From contig CAYRDI010000013.1 of the NCBI GenBank assembly GCA_964423095.1, positions 1 to 46,683 of the forward strand: a stretch of DNA of 46,683 bases, read 5' to 3'. The notes beneath the pieces were generated by a model. It worked only from the letters and a program-made list of their open reading frames with translations, ran no database searches and was not told the origin of the DNA. The translations under genes were made by a program, and so were the position numbers. The DNA is from Micavibrio_A sp964423095 (GTDB lineage: Bacteria; Pseudomonadota; Alphaproteobacteria; Micavibrionales; Micavibrionaceae). This document shows, in pieces, positions 14,111 to 22,559 of the stretch; the first letter of the stretch is position 1; each line of letters opens with the position of its first letter.

Positions 14111-15766
14111 CTATGTATAGCGGGTATCCAGAAGGTCGATTTCACGGACCAGTTTGCGCATCAAATCGTCTTCGATGACATTACCGCGGGCGAGCCGGAA
14201 GATTTCATCCCGTTCGGCGCGCAGGCCGGCAAGCCTGAGTTTTCGCTCAATCTCGTCGATTTTGCGCACCTTTTGTTTTTCATTGCCTGTGATCGTGCCG
14301 GACCCTGCCATCCGGCGGCGGTATAAATCCATCACGCGCGATGCGGCATCGGCGTGAAGGTCGGCATCGCTCCTGCCTTCGGCCAGCTTGTGTTGCTCGG
14401 CCTCGATGGCGCGGATGGCGGCGCGGGCGGCGGCGGCGCGGGCGATGTCTTCTTCCACTTCGTGACTGGGTTCGGGGGGGAGCTTCAAACCTTTTATCAT
14501 GACCGGCAGGAAGACGCTCGCCATGATCATGGAAAAAACGATCACGCCGGCTGCCAGCAGGATGGCCAGATCGCGGGACGGGAAGGGGGTTCCGTCCGGC
14601 ATGGCCAGCGGCAGTGTCAGGATACCGGCCAGTGTGATGGCCCCGCGAATTCCCGCGACCGAAATGACGGCGATCAGGCGCAAATCCGTCTTTGGCAATT
14701 CCTGTCCGCGGCGGCGGGCCAGAAAACGGTTGATCTGCCACGAACACCAAACCCATGCAAAACGCAGAACGCCAAGACCGATATTGATGGCGATGATATA
14801 GACGATCAAAAGCCAGGCTTCATGGTGGCCCGTTTCGCGCACGGTTCCGACCGCGCCTTTGAGAATGCCGGGGAATTGCTGCCCCAGAAGGATAAAGATA
14901 ATTCCGTTGGCGGTGAACTGGACGGTATCCCAGACAGCGTTCCTGCGAACGCGGGTAACGGCGAGCGTCTGGCCCGTCGCTTCGGCATAACTCATGGTGA
15001 TTCCGGCGGCGACGGCGGCCAGAATGCCCGAACAATGAAAATGTTCCGCCGCCATATAGGCCCCGAAGGGAATCAAAAGGCTGACAAGAATTTGTGTTCC
15101 CGTCTCTTCACCATAGCGGAGGGCAACCCAGTTTTTCATCTTGGTGATGCCCCAGGTTACGCCGATTCCGATTCCGATTCCGCCGATGGCCAGCCATAAA
15201 AAGGTCAGAACCGCCGAAGGAAGAGAGAAAACGCCCGTCAACGCCGCAGCAATGGCGAATCGCAGACAGACGAGGCCCGATGCATCGTTCAGCAGGGATT
15301 CCCCTTCGAGGATGTGCATGATTCTTTTGGGAAGGCCACCCTTGGACGCAATGGACGCAACGGCCACCGGATCGGTCGGCGAAATAACGGCAGCCAGAGC
15401 GAAGGCCACCGCATAGGGCATGGAAGGGATCATCCAGTGTATGAACAATCCCATGCCCAGCACGGTCAGGATCACAAGCCCGAGAGAGAGTTCAAGGATA
15501 ATCCCCTTGTCACGGAACAACCCTTGCTTGGGAATCCGCCAACCGTCCAGAAACAAAAGCGGCGGCAGGAACAAAAGAAAAAAGATGTGCGGTTCCAGCA
15601 CAACCTCAAAGGTCGTAAAGCTGGTCATCACCGCACCCAGCCCGATCTGGATCAAAGGCAGCGGGACGGGAAATTTTTTGGGCACCATCCGGATGAGGAA
15701 ACCGCTGAAAGCAACGGACAACAGCATGATCAGGACAAGCGACACGGTTTCCAAGACAAACTCCAT
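14111..15766 (-). CDS. CPA1-family Na+(K+)/H+ antiporter
   Basis: This inner membrane antiporter exchanges protons for sodium or potassium. It has about 12 transmembrane helices over residues 1-415 and then a cytoplasmic, helical, charged tail of about 130 residues. CPA1 signatures are present: SPTDPVAVASI in helix 5, GESLLNDASG with the ion-binding Asn-Asp pair, and an AGIRGAITLA segment. The C-terminal tail (AAAARAAIRAIEAEQHK...) is typical of the YjcE/NhaP type. The ATG at 15766 has no good ribosome site. It is transcribed divergently from pyruvate kinase. Confidence 0.9.
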   Translation of the reverse strand: MEFVLETVSLVLIMLLSVAFSGFLIRMVPKKFPVPLPLIQIGLGAVMTSFTTFEVVLEPHIFFLLFLPPLLFLDGWRIPKQGLFRDKGIILELSLGLVILTVLGMGLFIHWMIPSMPYAVAFALAAVISPTDPVAVASIASKGGLPKRIMHILEGESLLNDASGLVCLRFAIAAALTGVFSLPSAVLTFLWLAIGGIGIGIGVTWGITKMKNWVALRYGEETGTQILVSLLIPFGAYMAAEHFHCSGILAAVAAGITMSYAEATGQTLAVTRVRRNAVWDTVQFTANGIIFILLGQQFPGILKGAVGTVRETGHHEAWLLIVYIIAINIGLGVLRFAWVWCSWQINRFLARRRGQELPKTDLRLIAVISVAGIRGAITLAGILTLPLAMPDGTPFPSRDLAILLAAGVIVFSMIMASVFLPVMIKGLKLPPEPSHEVEEDIARAAAARAAIRAIEAEQHKLAEGRSDADLHADAASRVMDLYRRRMAGSGTITGNEKQKVRKIDEIERKLRLAGLRAERDEIFRLARGNVIEDDLMRKLVREIDLLDTRYT

Positions 15767-15972
15767 ATATACAAGAAAGGCCCGCCCGATTCGGCGGCAA
15801 GAAACAGTTTATCATCAGGCTGGCAGTGAAATGAGAACCTTTTATGGCGCAAATTCCGCCTGCGGCAAATAATTTCGTTTATGAAAACCATTCCACGCAT
15901 GGACAAAACAGGCCCGCTCGCGCATAAAGGAAGCCGGTAAAAACAACACCGCCCGAAGGAGTTTATCGTTTT

Positions 15973-17397
15973 ATGTCCTCGCTCATCCGCCACCGCCAGA
16001 CCAAAATCGTCGCCACGCTGGGCCCTGCTTCGGGCAATCCGGAGATGATGAAAAAGCTCTATCTGGCCGGTGTGGATGTCTTTCGCATGAACTTTTCCCA
16101 CGGCACGCATGACGCGCACAAAAAAAATCTGGAAAGCGCGCGCGAACTGGAAAAAGAATTCGGCCGTCCCATCGCGATGCTGGCGGATTTGCAAGGCCCA
16201 AAAAACCGGATCGGAAAATTTATAAACGACCGGATCGAAATTTCCGAAGGCCAAAAAATCCGCTTTGATCTTGATTCTGCGCCGGGCGATGAATCCCGCG
16301 TCTGCCTGCCGCATCCTGAAGTGATTGTGGCCATGAAAAAGGGCGATGATATTTTGCTCGATGACGGGAAGGTGCGGGTGACGGTTTCGGAAAAAGGGAA
16401 GGATTACCTGCTTTGCGAGGTGATGGCGGGCTCGAAACTTTCGAACAACAAGGGCTTTAACATTCCGGGCGTGATCATTCCCATGCCCGCACTCACCGAT
16501 AAAGACCGGGTTGATCTGGACGCCGCGCTGGACATGGGTGCGGACTGGGTTGCGCAATCCTTTGTCCAGACGGCGGCGGATGTGGCCGAAACGAAAAAGA
16601 TTATCGCGGGGCGCGCCGCCTTGATGGCAAAGATCGAAAAGCCGTCCGCGTTGCAGTATTTTGGCGAAATCTTGCAGCATTGCGATGGCATTATGTTGGC
16701 CCGTGGCGATCTGGGCGTGGAAATTCCGCCCGAAGATGTGCCGAGCGTGCAAAAACGCATCGTCCGTCAAACGCGCGATGCCGGAAAACCGATTATTGTG
16801 GCGACGCAGATGCTGGAATCGATGATCGATGCGCCGCGCCCCACGCGGGCCGAAGCCTCGGATGTGGCCACGGCTGTGTACGATGGCACCGATGCGGTCA
16901 TGCTGTCTGCCGAAACGGCGGCGGGGAAATATCCGGTGGAAGCCGTGGAAATCATGGACCGCATTTGCACCTCCACCGAAAATGACGATACGTACCATGC
17001 CATCATGCGCTCCAATCATCCGCAAACGGAAATGGATGCATCCGATTCCATTACGGTGGCGGCGAACAATGTGGCGCGGGACATTCGCGCCGTGTGTATT
17101 GCAAACTACACGACATCGGGCAGCACGACATGGCGCACCGCGCGTCAACGCCCGGAAGTGCCGATCTTGTCTTTAACCCAAAATCTGGCGACGGCGCGAA
17201 AACTCACACTCTCATACGGCGTTCATCCTGCCCACATGCCTGTCATTAACTCTTTTGCCGAAACGGTGGAATGGGCGACAAAACTGGCCAAGGAAAAGGG
17301 CCTCGCCAAATCCGGGGAACGCATCGTGTTGACTGCCGGTGTTCCTTTTGGCACGCCGGGATCCACTAACGTGCTCCGCATCGCCTGGGTGGAATAA
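15973..17397 (+). CDS. pyk: Pyruvate kinase
   Basis: It transfers phosphate from phosphoenolpyruvate to ADP, the last step of glycolysis, in the cytoplasm. Full length at 474 residues. Visible motifs: RMNFSHGTHD, LQGPKNRIG, the metal/substrate loop MLARGDLGVEIP, the catalytic lysine in MAKIEKPSA, and DAVMLSAETAAGKYP. The C-terminal allosteric domain is present (IANYTTSGSTTWRTARQRPEVPI, GVPFGTPGSTN). GAAGGAG lies about 11 nt before the ATG. The downstream HAD and lipoprotein genes follow with almost no gap, suggesting one operon. Confidence 0.97.
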   Translation: MSSLIRHRQTKIVATLGPASGNPEMMKKLYLAGVDVFRMNFSHGTHDAHKKNLESARELEKEFGRPIAMLADLQGPKNRIGKFINDRIEISEGQKIRFDLDSAPGDESRVCLPHPEVIVAMKKGDDILLDDGKVRVTVSEKGKDYLLCEVMAGSKLSNNKGFNIPGVIIPMPALTDKDRVDLDAALDMGADWVAQSFVQTAADVAETKKIIAGRAALMAKIEKPSALQYFGEILQHCDGIMLARGDLGVEIPPEDVPSVQKRIVRQTRDAGKPIIVATQMLESMIDAPRPTRAEASDVATAVYDGTDAVMLSAETAAGKYPVEAVEIMDRICTSTENDDTYHAIMRSNHPQTEMDASDSITVAANNVARDIRAVCIANYTTSGSTTWRTARQRPEVPILSLTQNLATARKLTLSYGVHPAHMPVINSFAETVEWATKLAKEKGLAKSGERIVLTAGVPFGTPGSTNVLRIAWVE

Positions 17398-17401
17398 TCC
17401 A

Positions 17402-18031
17402 TTGCAACGCATCTTCTTTGATATCGATGGTGTTCTGATCGAAGGCTTTCATACCAAGGCAGAAAGACGTAAACGATGGGATGACCGGATTGAAGAAGAT
17501 TTCGGTATCGACAAGGTACATTTTCAGGAAATATTCAAAGGCTGGTTTTTGGATGTGTTGCACGGACGGCTGGATTTCAAAACGGAAATGCAAAGCTGGC
17601 TCGATGCGCATGGCTACAAACAATCCGCGCAATCTTTGATCGATTATTGGCATGAAAAGGATTCTCGTATTTCCGCGCCGGTTTTCGATGTTGTGAAAAA
17701 GTTAGGGGCTAAAAAATCCGCCAATCTTTATACGGCAACGAATCAGTCACACGAACGTATGAATTATTTGCGCGATACGATGGGGTGGGATAATCATTTT
17801 GATGATTTTTTCTACTCCGCCCGTCTGGGTTGCCTGAAATATGATCCGCATTATTTTGCACAGATCGAATCTATTTTGGGTTTTGATCCGGAAAAAGATC
17901 CACCCTTGTATTTCGATGACGATCCGCGCAACATCGATGTTGCAACGAACCGAGGTTGGAACGCCGTTCTGGTGGATGGCCCCGAAGATGTCACGACACA
18001 CGAAACAATCAAAAAACTGATAGGCGCATGA
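17402..18031 (+). CDS. HAD-superfamily hydrolase
   Basis: A phosphatase-like protein of about 209 residues. Motif I is DIDGVL (nucleophile D7, acid D9), motif II lies in LYTATNQ, motif III uses a lysine near CLKYDP, and motif IV is YFDDDPRN. A helical cap lies between motifs I and II, as in class I HADs. The start is probably the TTG at 17402, preceded by GGTGGA and 4 bp after the pyk stop; the next in-frame ATG upstream lies inside pyk. The substrate is unknown; proximity to pyk hints at sugar phosphates or damaged metabolites, which is only a guess. Confidence 0.85.
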   Translation: MQRIFFDIDGVLIEGFHTKAERRKRWDDRIEEDFGIDKVHFQEIFKGWFLDVLHGRLDFKTEMQSWLDAHGYKQSAQSLIDYWHEKDSRISAPVFDVVKKLGAKKSANLYTATNQSHERMNYLRDTMGWDNHFDDFFYSARLGCLKYDPHYFAQIESILGFDPEKDPPLYFDDDPRNIDVATNRGWNAVLVDGPEDVTTHETIKKLIGA

Positions 18032-18276
18032 AATTTTTATTACCTGTCTTTGTATTCTTTTTCCTCACGGCCTGCGGGAACGATGCTGCGAGCGTACAGC
18101 CGCAAGCGGGCGGATTGACGCCCATGCCCGACATGGCGGACGGGATGACCTATGCGCAGTTTCGCAATATGCCCGCAAACGCGGACGACGATATGATGAT
18201 GGTTCAAAAACGCTTTTTAAGTCTCGACCATGACAATAACGGCCTTCTGACGTTCAACGAATATCACGGGGAATAA
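18028..18276 (+). CDS. Small EF-hand lipoprotein
   Basis: This 82-residue lipoprotein has a signal peptide ending in the lipobox LTAC (Cys near residue 16) and a C-terminal canonical EF-hand loop, DHDNNGLLTFNE, with Asp, Asp, Asn and a final Glu at the calcium-binding positions. The ATG overlaps the HAD stop codon (ATGA), so it is translationally coupled. A Met/Asp-rich linker (ADDDMMMV) precedes the EF-hand. A single EF-hand probably pairs by dimerising. Confidence 0.75.
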   Translation: MKFLLPVFVFFFLTACGNDAASVQPQAGGLTPMPDMADGMTYAQFRNMPANADDDMMMVQKRFLSLDHDNNGLLTFNEYHGE

Positions 18277-18290
18277 AACCCTTGCCCGGA

Positions 18291-19277
18291 TTAACGGGAG
18301 GACGAGGCGACAACCGTCACGCTGCCGCGCGGTTTGGTGTGGAGCCACCACGCATCGCGGTTGATCGAAAAGATCGGCTTGTAATGGCTGATCCGTTCCA
18401 CATGCGTCACCGTCTTGATCTGGTTGTCCAGAATAACGGGGCCGGTATCCGAATAAACGACCAGAACGGCATGCGGAATATTCTTTTGCATATCCTGCAA
18501 GATCAGGATACGAAGCCGTTCTTCGGGAACGCCAAGCGCGCGAAGCGCGACATATTTCGTAATGGCGAAATCTTCACAATCGCCGCCGTTCTTTAAAAAT
18601 TCGATCGGCGTGGCCCATCGGTCGCTTTGACCGTATAAGGCCTGATCGCTGATATAAGGCACGCGGTTGACGATGTCATTGACGCCCGCCAGAACCTTGT
18701 TGAGCGGAAGGCCGCGCAGGAAGTCGATCTGTGCTTTGAAATCGTTCATAGATTGTTGACCGCCGGATGTATTGAGTGCGGCATCGAAACGGCTAAACAT
18801 ATCCGTCCATTTCGTAAAGGCGGTCAGGGAGGTGGAAGATTTTTCCGAAGACCCGAACAAGGCCGGGTGCTGGCCGATCGGCGCATAGGCGGCGGCCTCC
18901 TGGAAGGCGACGCGTGCCGGTACATCCTTGATGCTGCCGGCGCGGGCGTTTTTCGCACCACCGGCCATACCGGCAAAAGAAATAAAGATGGTCAGGAACG
19001 CCATCATCACGCGGAGCATGAATTGTTCGGTGAGCGTCTGGCGGATCACGGCTTCATCGACGACATTGTCCGCGACCAGAACCTGGCCCAGCGTGTGTCC
19101 GCGCGATTTGCTGATGATCAGGGCTTGTTGTAATTCCGAAGGCGAAATAAAGCCGTCCAGAACGAGCAACTCGCCCAGACGGTTTTTATGCAAGCGGATT
19201 TTGAATCCGCTCAAGACCCCCTTATACGGCCTGTCTTTTTGGGTCGGTTTCTTCACGCCCTCATCGTCCCCTATCAA
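18291..19277 (-). CDS. LapG-type transglutaminase-like cysteine protease (peptidase C93) with N-terminal MshEN-like domain
   Basis: The C-terminal half (about 115-328) is a bacterial transglutaminase-like cysteine peptidase with triad C234 in GGDCEDFA, H269 in NIPHAVL and D284 in ILDNQ. LapG proteins of this family cleave surface adhesins in the periplasm and release biofilm cells. Residues 31-83 resemble the MshEN/GspE N-terminal domain, a c-di-GMP-binding fold in MshE: RLGELLVLDGFI, then SELQQAL, then a second, degenerate repeat TLGQVLVADNVV. Between them is one hydrophobic segment (87-108) followed by ARA, a possible cleavage site. Topology would thus be cytoplasmic sensor, membrane helix, periplasmic protease. 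The start is a TTG at 19277 or a GTG at 19256; a start at M87 would give only the secreted protease. Confidence 0.75.
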   Translation of the reverse strand: MIGDDEGVKKPTQKDRPYKGVLSGFKIRLHKNRLGELLVLDGFISPSELQQALIISKSRGHTLGQVLVADNVVDEAVIRQTLTEQFMLRVMMAFLTIFISFAGMAGGAKNARAGSIKDVPARVAFQEAAAYAPIGQHPALFGSSEKSSTSLTAFTKWTDMFSRFDAALNTSGGQQSMNDFKAQIDFLRGLPLNKVLAGVNDIVNRVPYISDQALYGQSDRWATPIEFLKNGGDCEDFAITKYVALRALGVPEERLRILILQDMQKNIPHAVLVVYSDTGPVILDNQIKTVTHVERISHYKPIFSINRDAWWLHTKPRGSVTVVASSSR

Positions 19278-19400
19278 TAAACCCTAACTATATTAGTTTC
19301 CCATCTTTTAGTATGACGCGAAAAGGTTGACGGATTCTTAAAAAAACTGGAAATTCTGGTAAAAAAAGGCTTAATTGTCGGGCTTATCGAGAGGTTTTAC

Positions 19401-20885
19401 ATGGAAAAACTGGTAAAAACGCTGCACGGCATCAAAAACGCTTCGGTCATGGTTGTGGGCGACATCATGCTCGATACGTTTGTGTATGGGGATGTGGACC
19501 GGATTTCCCCCGAAAGCCCCGTGCCGGTTTTGACCGTGCGCAGTGAAGATAAAATGCTGGGCGGCGCGGGCAATGTTTTTTCCAATCTGTGTGCGCTTGG
19601 CGCAACGCCCCGCCTTTTTTGCATTGTGGGCGATGATCCAGCGGCAAAGGAAATCCGTGCGATGGTTGCGGCAAAAAACGTATCGGCGGACGGGGTGGTG
19701 ACGGATACCGGACGACCGACCATTTTAAAAACCCGCTATCTTGCCCGTCACCAGCAACTAATGCGCACCGATGTTGAACGTATCCAGCCGCTGGACGATA
19801 AAACCGCGCAGGCATTGCTGGCTTCCGTTCAAAAAACCATGATGGAAGTCGGCGCCGTGGTGTTGTCGGACTACGGCAAGGGGGTTTTGACCAAATCCTT
19901 GATCGCTGGTGTGATCGACGCCGCAAAGAAAAACGGGGTTCCTGTCTTTGTCGATCCGAAGGGATCCGATTTTTCGATTTATCGCGGGGCCTATGCCATT
20001 ACCCCCAACCGCAAGGAATTGGCACTGGCGGTTGGTGCGGGGGATGTGAAAAGCGATGCGGACATTGTCGCGGCGGCAAAAAAAATCATGGACGGATGTG
20101 GCATTGAAAATGTCATCGCCACGCGGTCCGAAGACGGGATGAGCGTGCTGCGCACGGGGCATGATCCCGTGCATATTTCCACGCAGGCGCGCGAGGTGTT
20201 CGATGTGTCCGGCGCGGGCGATACGGTGATCGCTACACTGGCGGCGGGGATTGCGGCTGGTGCCGATTTGGTCGATGCCGCGCGGTTATCGAACATTGCT
20301 GCGGGGATTGCGGTTTCCAAGGTCGGCACAACGCCAGTAAGGGCCGATGAAATCCTGCGCACCCTCGAAGACGGGGATGAAAAATCATTCGGCATTTCAC
20401 CGTTGCTGGATGATGTGGGTGCAAAAGAAAAAATTCAAAAATGGAAAGCATCCGGTTTCAAGGTCGGGCTGACGAACGGGTGTTTCGATATTCTGCATGC
20501 GGGTCACGTCCGTTATCTGAACGAAGCGCGGCGCTTGTGCGACCGTTTGATCGTGGCGTTGAATCGCGATGCTTCGGTGCGCCTATTGAAAGGCTCCTCA
20601 CGCCCTGTGAATGACGAGGTCGCGCGCGCCACGGTTCTGGGCGGGCTGGGCTGCGTGGATGGCGTGGTCTTTTTTGGCGCGACGAAGGCGGGCGAAGACA
20701 ACACGCCCTGTGCCCTGATCGGAAAAATCCAGCCGGATATTTATTTCAAGGGCGGGGACTACAAAAAAGAACAACTTCCCGAAACGAAGATCGTCGAATC
20801 CTATGGCGGGACGGTTGCGATCATGAGCATGTTCGACGGGTTCAGTACGACCAGCATCATCGAACGCTCCCGCAAAAGCGGCTGA
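19401..20885 (+). CDS. hldE: Bifunctional heptose-7-phosphate kinase / heptose-1-phosphate adenylyltransferase
   Basis: HldE makes ADP-heptose for the LPS inner core in two steps. The N-terminal PfkB-type kinase domain (about 1-320) shows GDIMLD, GDVDRISPESPVPVL, GGAGNV and the catalytic DVSGAGDT. The C-terminal cytidylyltransferase-like domain (about 345-494) shows TNGCFDILHAGHVRYL and the downstream KGSSRPVN. The full two-domain length is present. GAGAGG lies about 7 nt before the ATG. It is divergent from the MshEN-protease gene. Confidence 0.95.
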   Translation: MEKLVKTLHGIKNASVMVVGDIMLDTFVYGDVDRISPESPVPVLTVRSEDKMLGGAGNVFSNLCALGATPRLFCIVGDDPAAKEIRAMVAAKNVSADGVVTDTGRPTILKTRYLARHQQLMRTDVERIQPLDDKTAQALLASVQKTMMEVGAVVLSDYGKGVLTKSLIAGVIDAAKKNGVPVFVDPKGSDFSIYRGAYAITPNRKELALAVGAGDVKSDADIVAAAKKIMDGCGIENVIATRSEDGMSVLRTGHDPVHISTQAREVFDVSGAGDTVIATLAAGIAAGADLVDAARLSNIAAGIAVSKVGTTPVRADEILRTLEDGDEKSFGISPLLDDVGAKEKIQKWKASGFKVGLTNGCFDILHAGHVRYLNEARRLCDRLIVALNRDASVRLLKGSSRPVNDEVARATVLGGLGCVDGVVFFGATKAGEDNTPCALIGKIQPDIYFKGGDYKKEQLPETKIVESYGGTVAIMSMFDGFSTTSIIERSRKSG

Positions 20886-20957
20886 CCCGCAAACCACTAT
20901 ATTTGGGTATCATTTTTTAAAAACACACAAAATGTGGATATTTTTTACAAAACAGGC

Positions 20958-20997
20958 TTGACGAACCCGTTTGTATTGAGAATAATTCCTAATATCA
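20958..20997 (+). promoter_or_regulatory. Promoter with overlapping Irr-like palindrome
   Basis: TTGACG (20958-20963), 17-bp spacer, AATAAT (20981-20986). Overlapping the -10 is TTGAGAA-TAA-TTCCTAA, which differs at two positions from the alphaproteobacterial Irr box TTTAGAA-nnn-TTCTAAA. A small GGGCG/CGCCC hairpin lies further down, before the 76-codon gene. Confidence 0.4.
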
Positions 20998-21061
20998 AGC
21001 AGGGCGTTTCCCGCCCTTCAAACCGTTCAAATATTCCCGCTTTTGAAAAAAGGAGTCTGCC

Positions 21062-21292
21062 ATGCTGCACGATCTCTACCTGCTTTCTTGTTATTTCGAT
21101 CCTGCCCAAGCCGCGCAATCTGCGGCCGCTCTGGAAAAAAGATATGGTGCGGGCGCGTTGCGGGATGCGTTGCGGGCCGGGTTTGTCGAATTCTGCGGGG
21201 CCTTGCCGTGTGAACGCGGTCATCCCTTGTTGTGCCGCCTTTCCAGAAAAGGTTTGGCACAATTTGCGCGGGAGCCTGTTGTTTCCGCGTAA
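21062..21292 (+). CDS. Small protein of unknown function
   Basis: A 76-residue protein with an excellent ribosome site (AAAGGAG, 7 nt). It is mostly helical and has four cysteines (LLSCYF, FCGALPC, LLCRL). The pattern GFVEFCG...RGHPLLCRLSRKGLAQFA resembles a compact winged-helix end, but I do not recognise the family. A plausible promoter and an iron-type palindrome lie upstream. Confidence 0.6.
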   Translation: MLHDLYLLSCYFDPAQAAQSAAALEKRYGAGALRDALRAGFVEFCGALPCERGHPLLCRLSRKGLAQFAREPVVSA

Positions 21293-21399
21293 GTCTTTTG
21301 TGTAACAGGGGATTTTTTGCCAAGGCCCTGTACGCGACCACTGTTCCTTGCTATCCTTGGCTTGTCTTGAACGTCAATGCCTGATCACGGATAACGCCC

Positions 21400-22026
21400 A
21401 TGCCCGCATTTTCCCCCCGTCTTACGGTTTTTGTTTTGTCCTCTTGCGCCGTGCTGGGCGCGCTGACTGCCTGCGATGTGCCCAATTCCGTGCCGCGCGG
21501 CTATGTCTATCATGCGGATGCGTACAAATCGCCCAACCCGCCCGAATCCCCAAAATTCACGGAATTGCAACGCACGACCATGGGCCCCGAACAGGCCGAT
21601 CAATTCCGCCTTGCCGTATACACGCTGGTGGACAATTTGACGAACCGTGCCGGAATGCCGCCGAAGGCGGTCTATGTTGTAAAACCGGAACCGATGACGC
21701 CGTTCTACGCGAATTTCGACAACGACCTGCGCGAATCGCTGCGCCATGTCGGCTACCGTCTGGCGGATAAACCCGATGATGCCTATCCGATGAGCTACAA
21801 GGCCGAGATCATCAAAAAAGAAAACCGGGCACCGGACGACGCATCGCCGAACGTCCATCTGACGCTCTATGTTCATGACAAGCTGGGCGACGATGGCCGC
21901 GTCCTGACCGAAGAATCCGGTGATTTCTATATCCAGGGGGCGGAAAGCCTGAACGTACCTTTCGCATATTTCCCCGGAACCTTTATTCCGGAACCGACCG
22001 GCCCCGGTAAGAATTTCAGGGAATAG
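21400..22026 (+). CDS. Lipoprotein of unknown function
   Basis: This 208-residue protein has a signal sequence and lipobox LTAC near residue 25, so it is membrane-anchored on the periplasmic side. The mature part is a mixed alpha/beta domain (VYVVKPEPMTPFYANFDNDLRESLRHVGYRLAD ... VHLTLYVHDKL). The pattern of a small oligomeric domain that presents a variable edge is seen in several secretion- and conjugation-associated lipoproteins, but I cannot assign one. It is followed after 5 nt by a FlgO-like lipoprotein, so both are likely co-expressed. Confidence 0.7.
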   Translation: MPAFSPRLTVFVLSSCAVLGALTACDVPNSVPRGYVYHADAYKSPNPPESPKFTELQRTTMGPEQADQFRLAVYTLVDNLTNRAGMPPKAVYVVKPEPMTPFYANFDNDLRESLRHVGYRLADKPDDAYPMSYKAEIIKKENRAPDDASPNVHLTLYVHDKLGDDGRVLTEESGDFYIQGAESLNVPFAYFPGTFIPEPTGPGKNFRE

Positions 22027-22031
22027 TTTTC

Positions 22032-22559
22032 GTGAAAAAATATCCGGTTCTTTTGATGGCATGCGCGGCCCTGATGACGGGCGGGTGTGAAGCCGTGGTC
22101 ATGGGTGTGGCCGCACCCGGCATTATCAAACAGGACCGCGTCAATTTGCTGAACGCGTCTTATGCGGCGGCGGATACGCTTTCGCAACAATCAAAGAAAC
22201 GATTTTCTATGGATCGTGCCTTGTATGTTTCAAACCTGACCGAAATGGTGGATATGAGCGTGGAACATCCCCGCGCAAACCCGAAGGTGGGGCAGGTTCT
22301 GGCCGACCAAATGCGCGAAAGGTTCGTACAGCTTGGATACACGGTGCCGGATGGAAACTATCATGGCAGCGGGGCGGGCGAGGTATCGGGCACCTATGAC
22401 ATCAAGGATGGAACGATGACCGTTCATTTGACGATGACCAACCATGCCACGCATGAAATTGTCGGTGTGTATGATTATGCATTGCCCGTGACATACGACA
22501 TCAAAAAATACATGACGCGGGATGCGAATTCGATGCCCGTTTTACCGCCGATTCTCTAA
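22032..22559 (+). CDS. FlgO-like lipoprotein
   Basis: This 175-residue protein has lipobox TGGC (Cys near 19). The mature part resembles the FlgO domain of outer-membrane lipoproteins: NASYAAADTLSQQ, a strand-turn VSNLTEMVDMS, GQVLADQMRERFVQLGYTV, then a beta-rich end (VHLTMTNHATHEIVGVYDYALPV). FlgO proteins associate with flagellar or surface structures, but no flagellar genes are present here. Its 3' end overlaps the convergent pilin-like gene by 4 bp. Confidence 0.65.
   Translation: MKKYPVLLMACAALMTGGCEAVVMGVAAPGIIKQDRVNLLNASYAAADTLSQQSKKRFSMDRALYVSNLTEMVDMSVEHPRANPKVGQVLADQMRERFVQLGYTVPDGNYHGSGAGEVSGTYDIKDGTMTVHLTMTNHATHEIVGVYDYALPVTYDIKKYMTRDANSMPVLPPIL

Noticed and set aside
15730..17148. 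Long minus-strand frame opposite pyruvate kinase
   Set aside because: Same reasoning: a codon-bias shadow with Arg/His/Phe-rich composition and no ribosome site.
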